Part shown: piece by piece, positions 11,291-21,339 of the stretch
How positions within the stretch are numbered: position 1 is the first letter of the stretch
How the letters are laid out: each line of letters opens with the position of its first letter
From: Batillaria attramentaria
Taxonomy: Eukaryota; Mollusca; Gastropoda; Batillariidae
Length of the DNA: 64,000 bases
NCBI GenBank assembly: GCA_018292915.2
Contig: JACVVK020000005.1
Location: forward strand, 4,760,001 to 4,824,000
Reading direction: 5' to 3'
Program-made: the position numbers and the translations under genes
The notes under the pieces: model-generated
Databases searched by the model: none
What the model was told of the DNA's origin: nothing
What the model saw: only the letters and a program-made list of their open reading frames with translations

Positions 11291-11687
11291 ACATTCTGCG
11301 TTGCCAAAATATACAAAACATCTCTAGTGTACTAAACCAAGCTGGCAGCGCTGATACAACTTGGAGTCAGTATAAAGACACCCTTTGTCTGATCATCTTC
11401 AAATATTTATCTTTCTCGACATTCAGTTACCCCCTCGCCCCCCACCCCCACCCCCTTACCAGCTCCACCCTGCCTGCCACCACCATCCGGCCACTGCCAC
11501 CAGCCCACCACCACTGTCATGTCCAGCGGATAAGTACTTAGTAGTGCTTGGCAGACATAGTACCCAAGTACCATTATCCGAGCTGTACTCAGTGTTAATC
11601 GACCTGGCACACGATTGTTTTAAAGGGGACTAATGCTACCATTTTTATGCTCACAGATCATTCTCAGCTGTTTTCTTGCTATCATGG

Positions 11688-11812
11688 TCTATCATCACAC
11701 CACTTAGACTGAAACGTGCACAGTGACAGCCGAGCGTCTGCAGTCAGTGCTGGCACTGACTGAGCCAACACAACGTACTCGATGATGCGGCGACCATACT
11801 GAGCGCTCCAGT
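11688..11812 (-). repeat. Dispersed repeat, copy 2 (inverted relative to 4.4 kb)
   Basis: Reverse-complement match to 4384-4491 (tatcatcacaccacttaga, gtgctggcactga, gcggcgaccatactgagcgc), with small insertions. Unclassified repeat. Confidence 0.65.
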
Positions 11813-11849
11813 CGTGTAAAATTTTATTATGCATGATGATGGAGATGAG

Positions 11850-12197
11850 GATGATGGTAAGATGATGCTATGGAGGTCTGTGTGGTTTGGGACTGCGGGA
11901 CAGGGCCGCATTCCACGCTTCCCGTCATAAATATCCCGGCATAACCAGGCACGGCCGTGTAATCATCCACATCATAAGATGTGTCATACCGAGGCCGGGA
12001 AGCACCCCCAAAGTCGCACCCGTGAAGTGGGTAAATCTCGGCTGTGTGACAAAAGCCTTCCCATTGGGCCCATAGCACACCCGCTCTGGGTAGGAGCCGA
12101 CCTAGGTAGGAAAAATCCCGCTTGCTTCGGCTGGGACTGGAACCCGGGTCTCCCGGTCCAAGGTCCGAAGTGCTAACCCCTACACTACGGGGGCCGG
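11850..12197 (-). mobile_element. tRNA-derived SINE, family B, long copy
   Basis: The minus strand begins with a tRNA-like head: box A tagtgtaggggttagcac and box B gggttccagtccc, followed by about 280 bases of body. Different head and body from family A. No clear target-site duplication found. Confidence 0.7.
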
Positions 12198-12681
12198 TAC
12201 AGCTGGCAATGTTAGTTACTGCCATCATGAACTAACGGTTCATTCATCCTATGGACGTTCTTACTATAGCTTTTACATGTAGCTATCTCTTATTTGTAAA
12301 CTTCAGTTTTTGTTGTTCGGTGTCTGTTGTTCATATGTGTGGTGGCAAACATTTCCTTTTGGGATCAATACAGTATGTTTGTTTATATTTGATTATATAG
12401 CGTAGCAGATCTATTGTCTTTGAAACAGCCAAACTGTTCGATCTTCCACCGTAACGTCTTACTCACAGTCGGTCATAGTCATAGATCTACCGTGACCACA
12501 CTGAGGCACTTCAGTACATTCTATCTTCGGCGCCAGTATGATCGTACACGCATCGTCAGTCATCACCGCCGATCAGTCAGTCATGACCTCAGCCGGCGCC
12601 GGTGTCTGATCCAAAGCACGTGCGCACCGGTTCCACAAGCCTTCAGTGTGTGGGTCCAGTCACTGCGGAACAGGTAACACG

Positions 12682-13046
12682 GGGTGTAGTCAAAACTGGC
12701 CCGAGTATTTACGGTGCTACCCCACTTCAAAAGTAGCACCGTGGCCGCCAGGACAGAGTGTTTCCAAAACAGTAGCACCGAGTGTTTTCATTTTCAGATT
12801 TGAGTAGCACCGAGTGTTTCCAACGGACAAAGTTACGTCTGCTGGCGTGAAACTGAGAAAGGGGCCGTTTGTGCCAGGCAACGACTTTGACTAACGCGTT
12901 ACTACAATACAAACACCTGTGCATGCTCATATTTCAAACATACGGCTTTGGCAAAGCCGGAGTAACCATAGTCGAAACTGACTTTTAAATGAAAGCGGCG
13001 GAGTAGCACCTGACTGAAACACTTGCGTCCACTTTTGACTACACCC
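12682..13046 (+). mobile_element. TIR element (MITE-like), about 365 bp
   Basis: Terminal inverted repeats gggtgtagtcaaaactgg (left) and the complement of ccacttttgactacaccc (right) differ at one base in 18. The interior carries three related units containing gtagcaccg and gtgtttcca. No coding capacity. No clear target-site duplication found, so superfamily is unassigned. Confidence 0.65.
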
Positions 13047-13525
13047 CCGGCCTGAGTATGTCGGCGTTTGATCACCGAGTCAGCTCCTGACAGTCAGTCG
13101 AGGCACCCCTCAGTCGGAATACTAGAACAAACATGTGGCAGCTATTTTTAAGACCTCTTTACCTGTAGCCTGTGCGTAGTACAAGCACCCCAAATTCCGG
13201 CTGATGAAGTGGGAATGCGGCGTCAAAACGCTGCTGCACGCTTCTACAGTGCTCCGTCGGTACTACACAGGTGTCGACAGGTGTGGCTAACCGTCGTGTG
13301 TACGTAGTCTTCTACTGATGAGGCATTTCAATGTAGACTACATCAGAGCATGCAAAACATGATCACGTACAAGGTACGTTCGTGGCCGCGTGAGTGAAAA
13401 TATGGCCGATTTGCTCTAACCGCATATAACTCACCGTTGGGGCTGAGACTGTGAAATCATCGTGACATCATTCGGGCCGACCGTCGGGGGTTCTCTCCGG
13501 GTACTCCGGCCCCCCCCCCCCTCTG

Positions 13526-13765
13526 CTTTGGAAATGTTCAGCCCACCAAATTTGAAAAATAAATCAGTGTAATTCTAAATTCCGAAATTTAAATAGCTGA
13601 GCTGACCCTTCGCACCACGTGATTGTAATATGTTTATGTCCAGTGTCAGTGTGGGAGAATGCGTGTGATTCACGTGAGCGTGCGTGTTGGGTTCAGTTCG
13701 CGGCGCTTTGAGCCGATTCGTGAAATTGGGTAAAGCGCCTATACAATACTCATTATTATTACTGG
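13526..13765 (+). mobile_element. Dispersed repeat with (ATT) tail, copy 1
   Basis: About 240 bases shared with 35318-35560: both contain ttggaaatgttcagcc, a gctgacccttcgcacc-type stretch, tgtgattca, gcactttgag-type sequence, then taaagc and ATTATT. The common 3' end suggests a retroposon (SINE or LINE tail). Confidence 0.6.
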
Positions 13766-14208
13766 TCTCAGTGTCGCCTGTATCCATTCCAACCACCACC
13801 TTCAAACCGACAGACATACCCACACTCAGTGACACCCCCTCCAAAAACAAGCAAGCAAACAAGCAACAGAACTAACAAAACCAGCAATCACTTGTGATGG
13901 CTTGGAAACTCAGAAACAGTATCTGTGAGGAACCTTGCATTCTGAAAACTCTAGCCGTTTTTATCAGAAAACTGATCCAGTCCACTGGGCCCAAGTATCC
14001 CGGTCTGAAAAAAGTTTCATTTCATCAGTTCTGGGAAGAAACAGAAGCCTGAGAAGGTTTATACAGAGACAAGCTTGTGTCGTTGGGATGTACTGTACGT
14101 AACTGATTTTGTGTCCGTGGCCAAAAGTAACTTGACTAAGTTCCAGAGTTCTAGCTGCATAGATAAACCATCTGCAGCACATAAAACCAACTAACATGAT
14201 CTTGGTGA

Positions 14209-14394
14209 ATGGGCGGGTGTTTGAGACTTTAACGTACTTTTCGCATCATAATATGAGTGATATCAAACAGGGGCAAAGACAAAACAAAGGCCAGCACAAA
14301 CGTTTGGCTCCAGCCGGGAGTCAAACCCACAACCCAAGCACTGACAGTCGGCCAAAGCTCTGCCGCTCAAAGCTCTGTCCCGTCTCCCCAGCTA
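14209..14394 (-). mobile_element. SINE family A, diverged copy
   Basis: On the minus strand a degraded tRNA-like head (box B ggtttgactccc) is followed by agccaaacgtttgtgctggc, a gatatcac stretch, acgttaaag and GGGTGTTT tail complement. Several substitutions and a small duplication near the head. Confidence 0.7.
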
Positions 14395-15308
14395 AACTGA
14401 CAAGAAGATCTTGACGGGCAAAAATTCATATAAAGCAACACTGTGACCCAAAGTCTGTATGCTAAATTAATGCAATCCTTCTGACTTGAGGTGGTTAGAG
14501 GCGTGACCCATCCCTAGCCCGCTATCTCGTTGTGACAAGACCCTGGCTAATTCTTCCTATATCGCCCCCCAAAATGCCAGGCTTCCGGTTACATGGGGAG
14601 ACGCTGGCGGCTGGGGTGGGGTCAGCGATACGGCACATCGGCCCTGCTCGTGCAACTCGTAACTTACTGATAAAATATACATGCACCCTGCAGGAAAATA
14701 TCCTTCATTTGGTCCCTCCCTTAGTCAAAACATATTGACTGTCAGCCGGCGTTGTTTTGAATGAAGGACTTTTTAGTTTTTAGCTTGGGTTCACGTTGGG
14801 TACATCAGTTCACTGGAACCTTAGCGTCAGTTCCGTGCGAACGTCACCGAGAAAACTTCTTGATGTTAAATATTGCCCATTTGTACACTGTTCTCGAGTC
14901 TTACATCTTGTTTCGGCCGGCCCTGTGTCAGTTTGCAGTCATATTAGTCATATTAGACCTGCAATATCGCAGCATTCGTTCTGTATGGACGTCCAAAAAC
15001 CTTTTGATGTTCGGTATAACACTTGTTCACGCTGTGTGATATATTGTTTTTTGTGTGTTTTTTTTTCTGCGTCATTTAAAAGAAAATTAACCTGCAGTAT
15101 CCGCTTTCAACCAGGCTGTCTGCTTTTGAGCAGCAACTTACAGTATCAGTTTCCCGTCGGGACTGAGGAGGGAAACCCTCGCACTGTTTGGTACAGTATT
15201 GCTGGGTACCTTGTACAGGGTCGTTCCGACTGCCTGGGTTTGGTATCTTGTACTAGTATTCACAAATGCGAGTCAGTGCACTATCTAACTCATCTGCAGT
15301 ATCTTTCT

Positions 15309-15382
15309 CGGCTGGGACTCGAGAACTCGGGTCTCCCGGTCCATGGTCCGAAGTGCTAACCACTACACTACTGGGGGCGGTG
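15309..15382 (-). mobile_element. SINE family B, head-only copy
   Basis: The minus strand reads agtagtgtagtggttagcac and then ttcggaccatggaccgggag and box B-like sequence, nearly the same as the head of the copy at 11850-12197. The body is missing. Confidence 0.65.
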
Positions 15383-15883
15383 ACAGCCTCGTTTCGGGTC
15401 ATGACATGGCCGTCCGACGGACCCGACCCGAGCTGAGACTGGGTATTTGTCGACTCAGAGGATCTTTCCCTTTCACTGATGCAATAATATCGTTTTGCGT
15501 TGTTAGGATGAGATCTTGCTTACTCAGCTGGTGAAGGCATGACCTTTTTGTCCTGAGAGGCCCGACTGGATCACAGTGGACCCACTGATTCTCCTTATCG
15601 GTTATCCAGCTCTTTTGGTGAATGAGGTAGCTTTGCTGTCTGGGTGATCGACTGAATATGAAGCAGCGTTGCCGCTGGGCTAACTCTTTCACGGTAATGA
15701 TTTAATAGACACGAGAGCATTGCCTGGGACGTTCTCAAATCATAGTGATGTCGGTCGGAGGGCATTTTGCCGTTTACAACCCTCTTGACCCAGATCTGTG
15801 GCAAAGTGCTTGCAGTGTTGTCGCCGGCTGGAGTGGAGTGCGCGCTAGCAAGTAGCGGCTGTTTGAGTGTTGGCATCATAGCC

Positions 15884-15959
15884 GGCTCTGTCTGTGTGTG
15901 TGTGTGTGTATTGGCCGCCGGCATCATTGGTGTTACGTGTATCTTGGTATCCGACGTTG

Positions 15960-16003
<44 letters not shown>

Positions 16004-16005
16004 AC

Positions 16006-16037
<32 letters not shown>

Positions 16038-16183
16038 GGCCGCATCATTTGTGTTACGTGTATCTTGGAATCCGACGTTGCTGTTTTGTGTGTGTGTGTG
16101 TCAGTGTGTGCCGCGCGCGCGCGTGTGTGTGTGTGTGTGCATTGGCATCATTGCTTTAATTTACGTGTTTCTTGGTATCATTG

Positions 16184-16232
<49 letters not shown>
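15884..16232 (+). repeat. Compound repeat: 45-50 bp unit alternating with (GT)n
   Basis: Three units of tgttacgtgtatcttgg(t/a)at ccgacgttgctgt type (15909-15960, 16036-16083 and a shorter 16142-16187) are separated by (GT)n runs. Long valine/cysteine ORFs here are artefacts. Confidence 0.85.
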
Positions 16233-16234
<2 letters not shown>

Positions 16235-17473
16235 CGACAAACACAGAAAGAGGACGGATCTACTCATTAAAACATATCAGTCGCCGATGAACTTGGACTG
16301 GATCAGGGTCATACTTGCCGCAGGCTAACATCGTTTTTGCCGGATAAGAAGACCGATTGCATTCCGGAAATTCGAGTCAATCCCAACTCAGTACATACTG
16401 CCATAGGGCTCAAGATAATAATTTATGCGTTTTGGAAAAACCGTGGAAAGCACAGGACTTCGTTTGAGTCTAGTAATGTTGGCCGCAAACAAATAAACGG
16501 ACAGACAGACAAACGACAATGGTATTGGTGAAAACTTGATTTATACGTTTGTGTTCTGGTTGCTGTGTGCTGGGTTCTTAAAATACATCTACAGTTCTTA
16601 ATTTAGTTTACAGTTCTTGATTTAGTTTAGTAGTAATGCTGAGAAACAAACAGACGGACATTCAAACAAATAAACACACGAAAGGTAATGATGTTGATGA
16701 AGACTCGATTTACGTGTTTGTTACATTTGTATCCTCGTTGCTTTTTCTTAATAATATGTATTATTATTTTAATTTTGTAGTTGTTCGGTTTCATGTGTGA
16801 CACACCTCGGCAAAGGCAACAAGCGTTGAACAATAAGACACATGCTCTCACGAAAACATTCACCTTCGCCACTCAGTATTGGGACGAACCCGAAAAATCA
16901 CGTGCTCAGCTCCCTTGCGCACAACACGGGTTAGGGACAACCCGCAGGCTGCCTCCAAGCCAGTCATAGCTGAGGGTAGATTTTCAGTTTCGTCCGTGAC
17001 CTGCACAGAGACAAGTTTATCCTAGCTATCGTCACTAGAGCAGCCTAACACTCGGTAATTCTCACCATCACTAAAAATGCATGGTAGCCTACGATAAACA
17101 TAAACAAGGCTAGGGGAGGACTCGCCAGCTGACCTCGATTTCTGTTTCAGTCCCGGCATCGCCCCTCAGGCTCGGGGCAAGAATTGCAACAACGCCAAAC
17201 ATCCCAACGCTGGCTTCTTATGCAGCCACCCACACAAATTAACTTTTCGTGTCGTCTGACACCTACCCCGTCTGTTTAACCGGGTTGAGGACACGAGACG
17301 GCGATGTCCTCGCAAGCATCTGTCCAATTATGTTTGGTCGAAGTACCTGTCTGTGAATATCTTTACACCCACTGTTGGGGTGAGAGCCGGCGCGGTGCTA
17401 CCGGCTGTGTGGACGGGTCAGCTTGACGCCCATTGCACCTCAAGTCTGAGATGTTAAATGGGCTAATTCCACC

Positions 17474-17591
17474 TTTGCTAAGCCAACCAGTGTTTTGAAA
17501 CAGTTTCGCTCGGGACTGTGCCTTTACGATCGAGACTATGTTGTATCTTGATTATTAGTACAGCTCTTAATGCGATACAATGTTGTTTACA
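17474..17591 (+). repeat. Dispersed repeat shared with 4.3 kb
   Basis: Second copy of the 4272-4365 repeat, same orientation, with an extra segment in the middle. Confidence 0.65.
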
Positions 17592-17682
17592 AATTGTGCG
17601 AGCAGTCGAACAATCACTGAAATTCTACGACAGTGTTTTGTAATCTCTTTATTGTAATTGTATTGTATTACCATGAATCAAA

Positions 17683-17716
17683 GGTATTGTATTGTATTGT
17701 ATTGTATTGTATTGTA
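17683..17716. repeat. (GTATT)n pentanucleotide repeat
   Basis: Seven consecutive GTATT-type units; related imperfect units extend from about 17652. Confidence 0.9.
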
Positions 17717-18151
17717 ACAAAATTAAAAAAAGAAAGAAAGAAATTCTACTGAAGTCGGTCTGTCTGATGCACTGCAACTCAGTGCCACTGCAACGGGTCT
17801 TCTGCGATGTCCATAGTCTCCTGTACAGCACGGCTTTAAGGTCGTCCTAAATACGTACAGTCACTGTGTCTAATTAATACGGTCAATATTATGCGAGTGT
17901 GGTGCAATATATTCAGACCAAAGATCGTGGAGAAAAAGTATTTCCACGATCTTGGCTCCTTCTCTGGTGCCGCATTCATCATATTCCACACACACACACA
18001 CACACGCACGCACGCACACACATTAAAGGCACTGCAGTGAGCTATAATGTGTTCTTATCAAATCGATTTTTTTCCCTCTCCACGTCAGAGACTTACTGCT
18101 ATTTCCAGCGTACAAAATACAACAAACGGATTGTCTCGTTGCCGCCGGTTC

Positions 18152-18262
18152 AACCAGGTTCCAGTTCAGTCAGGACTCAGCCCGGCGAAAATTCACGTGC
18201 TCTCTGATGCTGGCGCAGCTCGCAGGCCACCTCAGGTTTGAGTTGGAATTTTCGGGCTGAAT
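18152..18262 (+). repeat. Local duplicate, copy 1
   Basis: ggactcagcccggcgaaaat, gtgctctctgat, cgcaggccacctcaggttt and gagttggaattttcgggct match 19065-19145 in order. Confidence 0.6.
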
Positions 18263-18554
18263 TCTGAGCTGGGTGCAACCGTGACGCCGGAGGTGACTGA
18301 TTAGTGATGGCAGCGGATATGACCGTGCGATGGCGGAGTTCAGTGCCAATCTCTGATCGATTGAAATGCATCTATTCGTTGTATACGTCGAACCCAGCCG
18401 TTCTGTACAGCTTTAACCAACCACAGTTGTCGTTCAGAAATCGATCTTCGTGGTTCTGAAAATAAAAAGAAGAGAAAAGGGCCATTGCTAAGCATTCTAG
18501 GCAAACGAAAAGCGACTTGAAAACGGAACCTTTTTAACGCCTCTAATTTTCAAG

Positions 18555-18594
18555 GGGAGGAGGGGTGGTGGTGGGGGGGGGGGGGGGGGGGGGG
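18555..18594. repeat. Long G-tract
   Basis: G-rich stretch ending in 22 consecutive G. Possible G-quadruplex. Run length in an assembly may be inaccurate. Confidence 0.85.
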
Positions 18595-18718
18595 ACTGTG
18601 GAACTCGAGACTGACAGCGTTTGGACTTGAGACGGCCTTAATGGGCAGGTTCAATTTTGGTGGTGGGGGCATCTACCCTAAATTGAACAGTCTTGCTGAA
18701 CAGTCTTGCTATTCAATC

Positions 18719-18853
18719 AGTTCTAATGCTCGGGTCGTGAGTTCGATCCCGGCTGGAGCCAAATATTTGTGCTGGCTTTTTCATCGTTGCCCCGTCTTTG
18801 ATATCACCCTATGTGGTGAAAAAGGACGTTAAACCCCCAAACACCCACCACCC
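18719..18853 (+). mobile_element. SINE family A, head-truncated copy
   Basis: Starts within the anticodon arm (ttctaatgctcgggtcgtga), has box B gttcgatcccggctgg, body and full tail with CCCA units. Confidence 0.75.
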
Positions 18854-18920
18854 TTATTCACTCAGACTGCCAGGTCGGAAAACATTTGACTGTAACGGAC
18901 AAGTGACTGTCCTGTCTCAG

Positions 18921-18967
18921 CTATGTGGTGGAAAAGGACGTTAAACCCCCAAACACCCACCCACCCA
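18921..18967 (+). mobile_element. SINE family A, 3' tail fragment
   Basis: Only the last section of the SINE (ctatgtggtggaaaaggacg, then ttaaaccccc and CCCA repeats), 68 bases after the tail of the preceding copy. Probably a 5'-truncated insertion or a local duplication. Confidence 0.65.
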
Positions 18968-19044
18968 TCCTCCTGTCTCAGTTTCGTTCAATTAGCATGG
19001 TTTGGTGTACCACACTTGTTCACGATGCGAGTCAGTGGACAGTT

Positions 19045-19158
19045 CCTACTAATTCAGTACAGTTCAGGACTCAGCCCGGCGAAAATCGCGTGATCTCTGT
19101 TTGCGCAGGCCACCGCAGGTTTCAGTTGGATTTTTGGGGCTGCCAGGGCTCTGAACTG
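19045..19158 (+). repeat. Local duplicate, copy 2
   Basis: Second copy of 18152-18262, same orientation, about 0.9 kb downstream. Confidence 0.6.
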
Positions 19159-19402
19159 ATTAGGTAAGAAGCTTCTAAGCCGTGATCAGCAAACACACAC
19201 AGGTCGCAGTATTATGCCGACTAGCTCAGTGACGGCACAATGATTTAAGGGACGTCTCGTCACTGATATCCATCATCACTTAGCTAATGTTAGCTTGGTT
19301 GTAAGCCTGGCTACTTTGTCATGTGTGCGGTGGACACACTGAGGACGCTATCTGTGAAACTTCAAAACACCCACCTGTCTCCCTACCCGCCTTCCTTTGT
19401 CA

Positions 19403-19505
19403 GTGCTCGGGTCGTGAGTTCGATTCCCGGCTGGTCACAACTGGTCAGTTGCCCAGTCTTTGATATCACCCAGATGTGGTGGAAAAGGACGTTAAAACCT
19501 CAACC
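19403..19505 (+). mobile_element. SINE family A, internally deleted copy
   Basis: Begins in the tRNA variable/T arm (gctcgggtcgtgagttcgat), lacks part of the body, then continues with tttgatatcacc and ggtggaaaaggacgttaaaa. Confidence 0.65.
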
Positions 19506-19637
19506 GCTCCCCCACCCCACCCCACCCCCCTCTCAGTCTCCATCCGCTTCGGGGCTCTCTCCCGCATCAGTAGGGTTTTATTCTCTTATTTTAAACTCAA
19601 TACTGTGCAAAAGAGAACACTCGGTATGGACACAATC

Positions 19638-19640
<3 letters not shown>

Positions 19641-19705
<65 letters not shown>
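19641..19705. repeat. (CA)n microsatellite
   Basis: Perfect dinucleotide array, 65 bases. Confidence 0.95.
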
Positions 19706-19707
<2 letters not shown>

Positions 19708-20099
19708 ACATTGACACACGAGCCCAACTCACTAGAACCCAGCACTGCCCGCTTACCAAATTCTTCGCCTTCCGCATTCTTGGTCGAATCCTTGGACCCA
19801 GAAGGTCTCAGAACGCCAGTGTCAGTCAGTGCAACCGATTGTCTGGTCAGAGCTGATCAGTAGACATGAGATTGGATCCAGACAGCTCCTGTGCTGCTGC
19901 TGCTGCTGCTCCATGCCACAGTTCAAGTCTCCACATCGCTCTTCTGTTTCTTGCCGACTTGAATGGTCAACCGGCGATGACTCGGACCGGAGCTGCCCGC
20001 CGGCTGCCGGCCCCCTGGACACACATCATCAAACGCAGCATAAGTACTGACTCGCACCTTTAGGCCACTGAGATGTAGTCCACTCTCTAATTATCAGTC

Positions 20100-21000
20100 C
20101 CGGATACCCACGCTTCGGTTACTGCTCACAAAGGTCTTCTCCACTTGGCAACTGGGTCGAGTCACGTACTGAATTGCCCCTCATAGACTCGCGCTGCTCT
20201 GGGATACTTACCGAATTTACCTGCCCGTTGGTCGTATAATGACCTCGTCACTGACTGACTAGCCCGAGTGACTAAACTGAGGCGACTGAAAGACAGCTAG
20301 AGGTCGAATGGATGAACTAACAGTGACTGTTACTTCCCGGACTCAACTCAGTTGAGAGACGACTGACGTCATATTACGTATGTCTTCGCTAGACTTTAGT
20401 GATACCAGAGACATAGATAAGATCTTATCTATGTCTCTGGTGATACTGATTACGTGACTTTTCAAGGCTTTTTTGTTGTTGTTGTTGTTATTGTTAAAAG
20501 CTAATTATGCTTGTCTTAGTGTCTGATTTTCAAATATCGGTCGATAAACCATGGAAAAGAAACATCAAAACAAACTGAATCTATGTTCCTTCGTTTGACT
20601 GGTCAGTGTTCATTATCAAGGACTGAATGGCCCGCCGGAGGCAGATTAGACGGTCACTGAGTGGAAGGGGCAGAGTGAGAAGTTCGTCAGTGACATCGGG
20701 TCCGAACCAGTCACTAGTGAGACTCATCAAGTTGTATTTTACTATCCCGGCGCCGAGGCAGGCCGTTGGCAGACCGTCAGTTTCATGTACTGATCGAGTG
20801 ACTTAGTCAGTCAGTGATCTATGTGTTCGTAAGTCACGAAAAGTCACAGGCGTGCCCATGCCTTTCGTCAGTGTAAGTCACAATAGGTCATCACCGAAAG
20901 TACGGTCAGTTCCCCGCCCACCTTTTTTGCCGGCCGGCGCCGCTTGAGCCACTGCGGACACGCAGAGGACAAGTTCACCTCGTCACTGAAAAAACACACA
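20100..21000. other. CAGT/ACTG-enriched intergenic DNA
   Basis: Unusually frequent cagt, actg and gtcactgac motifs scattered across the interval, not in strict tandem. No gene. See findings. Confidence 0.4.
20404..20441. repeat. 38-bp perfect palindrome flanked by 7-bp direct repeats
   Basis: accagagacatagataagat and its exact inverse, centred on gatc. The gtgatac sequence occurs at both borders (20399-20405 and 20440-20446), overlapping the palindrome tips, which resembles a small inserted foldback sequence with target duplication. Confidence 0.8.
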
Positions 21001-21339
21001 CACACGGCACAAACCTGAAAACTTAAAAAGAAGAAAAAAACAAAACACTTAAACACTTCCAATTTTACATAGTCTCGCTGCCAAATGCCCAGTATCTGTT
21101 TCAAACATTTAACAAAGTAATCGAAGTGAACTGAAACTGAAACACAGTTTGCTAGAGCCGGGGGGCCGAAAATGGACTGTCTCAGTAAGTAGAGCACCGG
21201 CGGCCGCTTTCGCAGGTGTTCTGCCGGCGTACAGCTGAAGAATGGACGAAGAGATATGAACGGTTTTTGTGGGTCTCGCGTTGAGCAAAATTTGTGTGTG
21301 TTCTTCTGAGTGCGTCTCATTCAATACTAACATCAAACA

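Noticed and set aside
14796..15359. 187-codon + strand ORF
   Set aside because: Composition is not protein-like, no family match, and its end runs into a minus-strand SINE head.
15595..16328. Long ORFs of His-Thr or Cys-Val repeats
   Set aside because: Translations of the (GT)n compound repeat.
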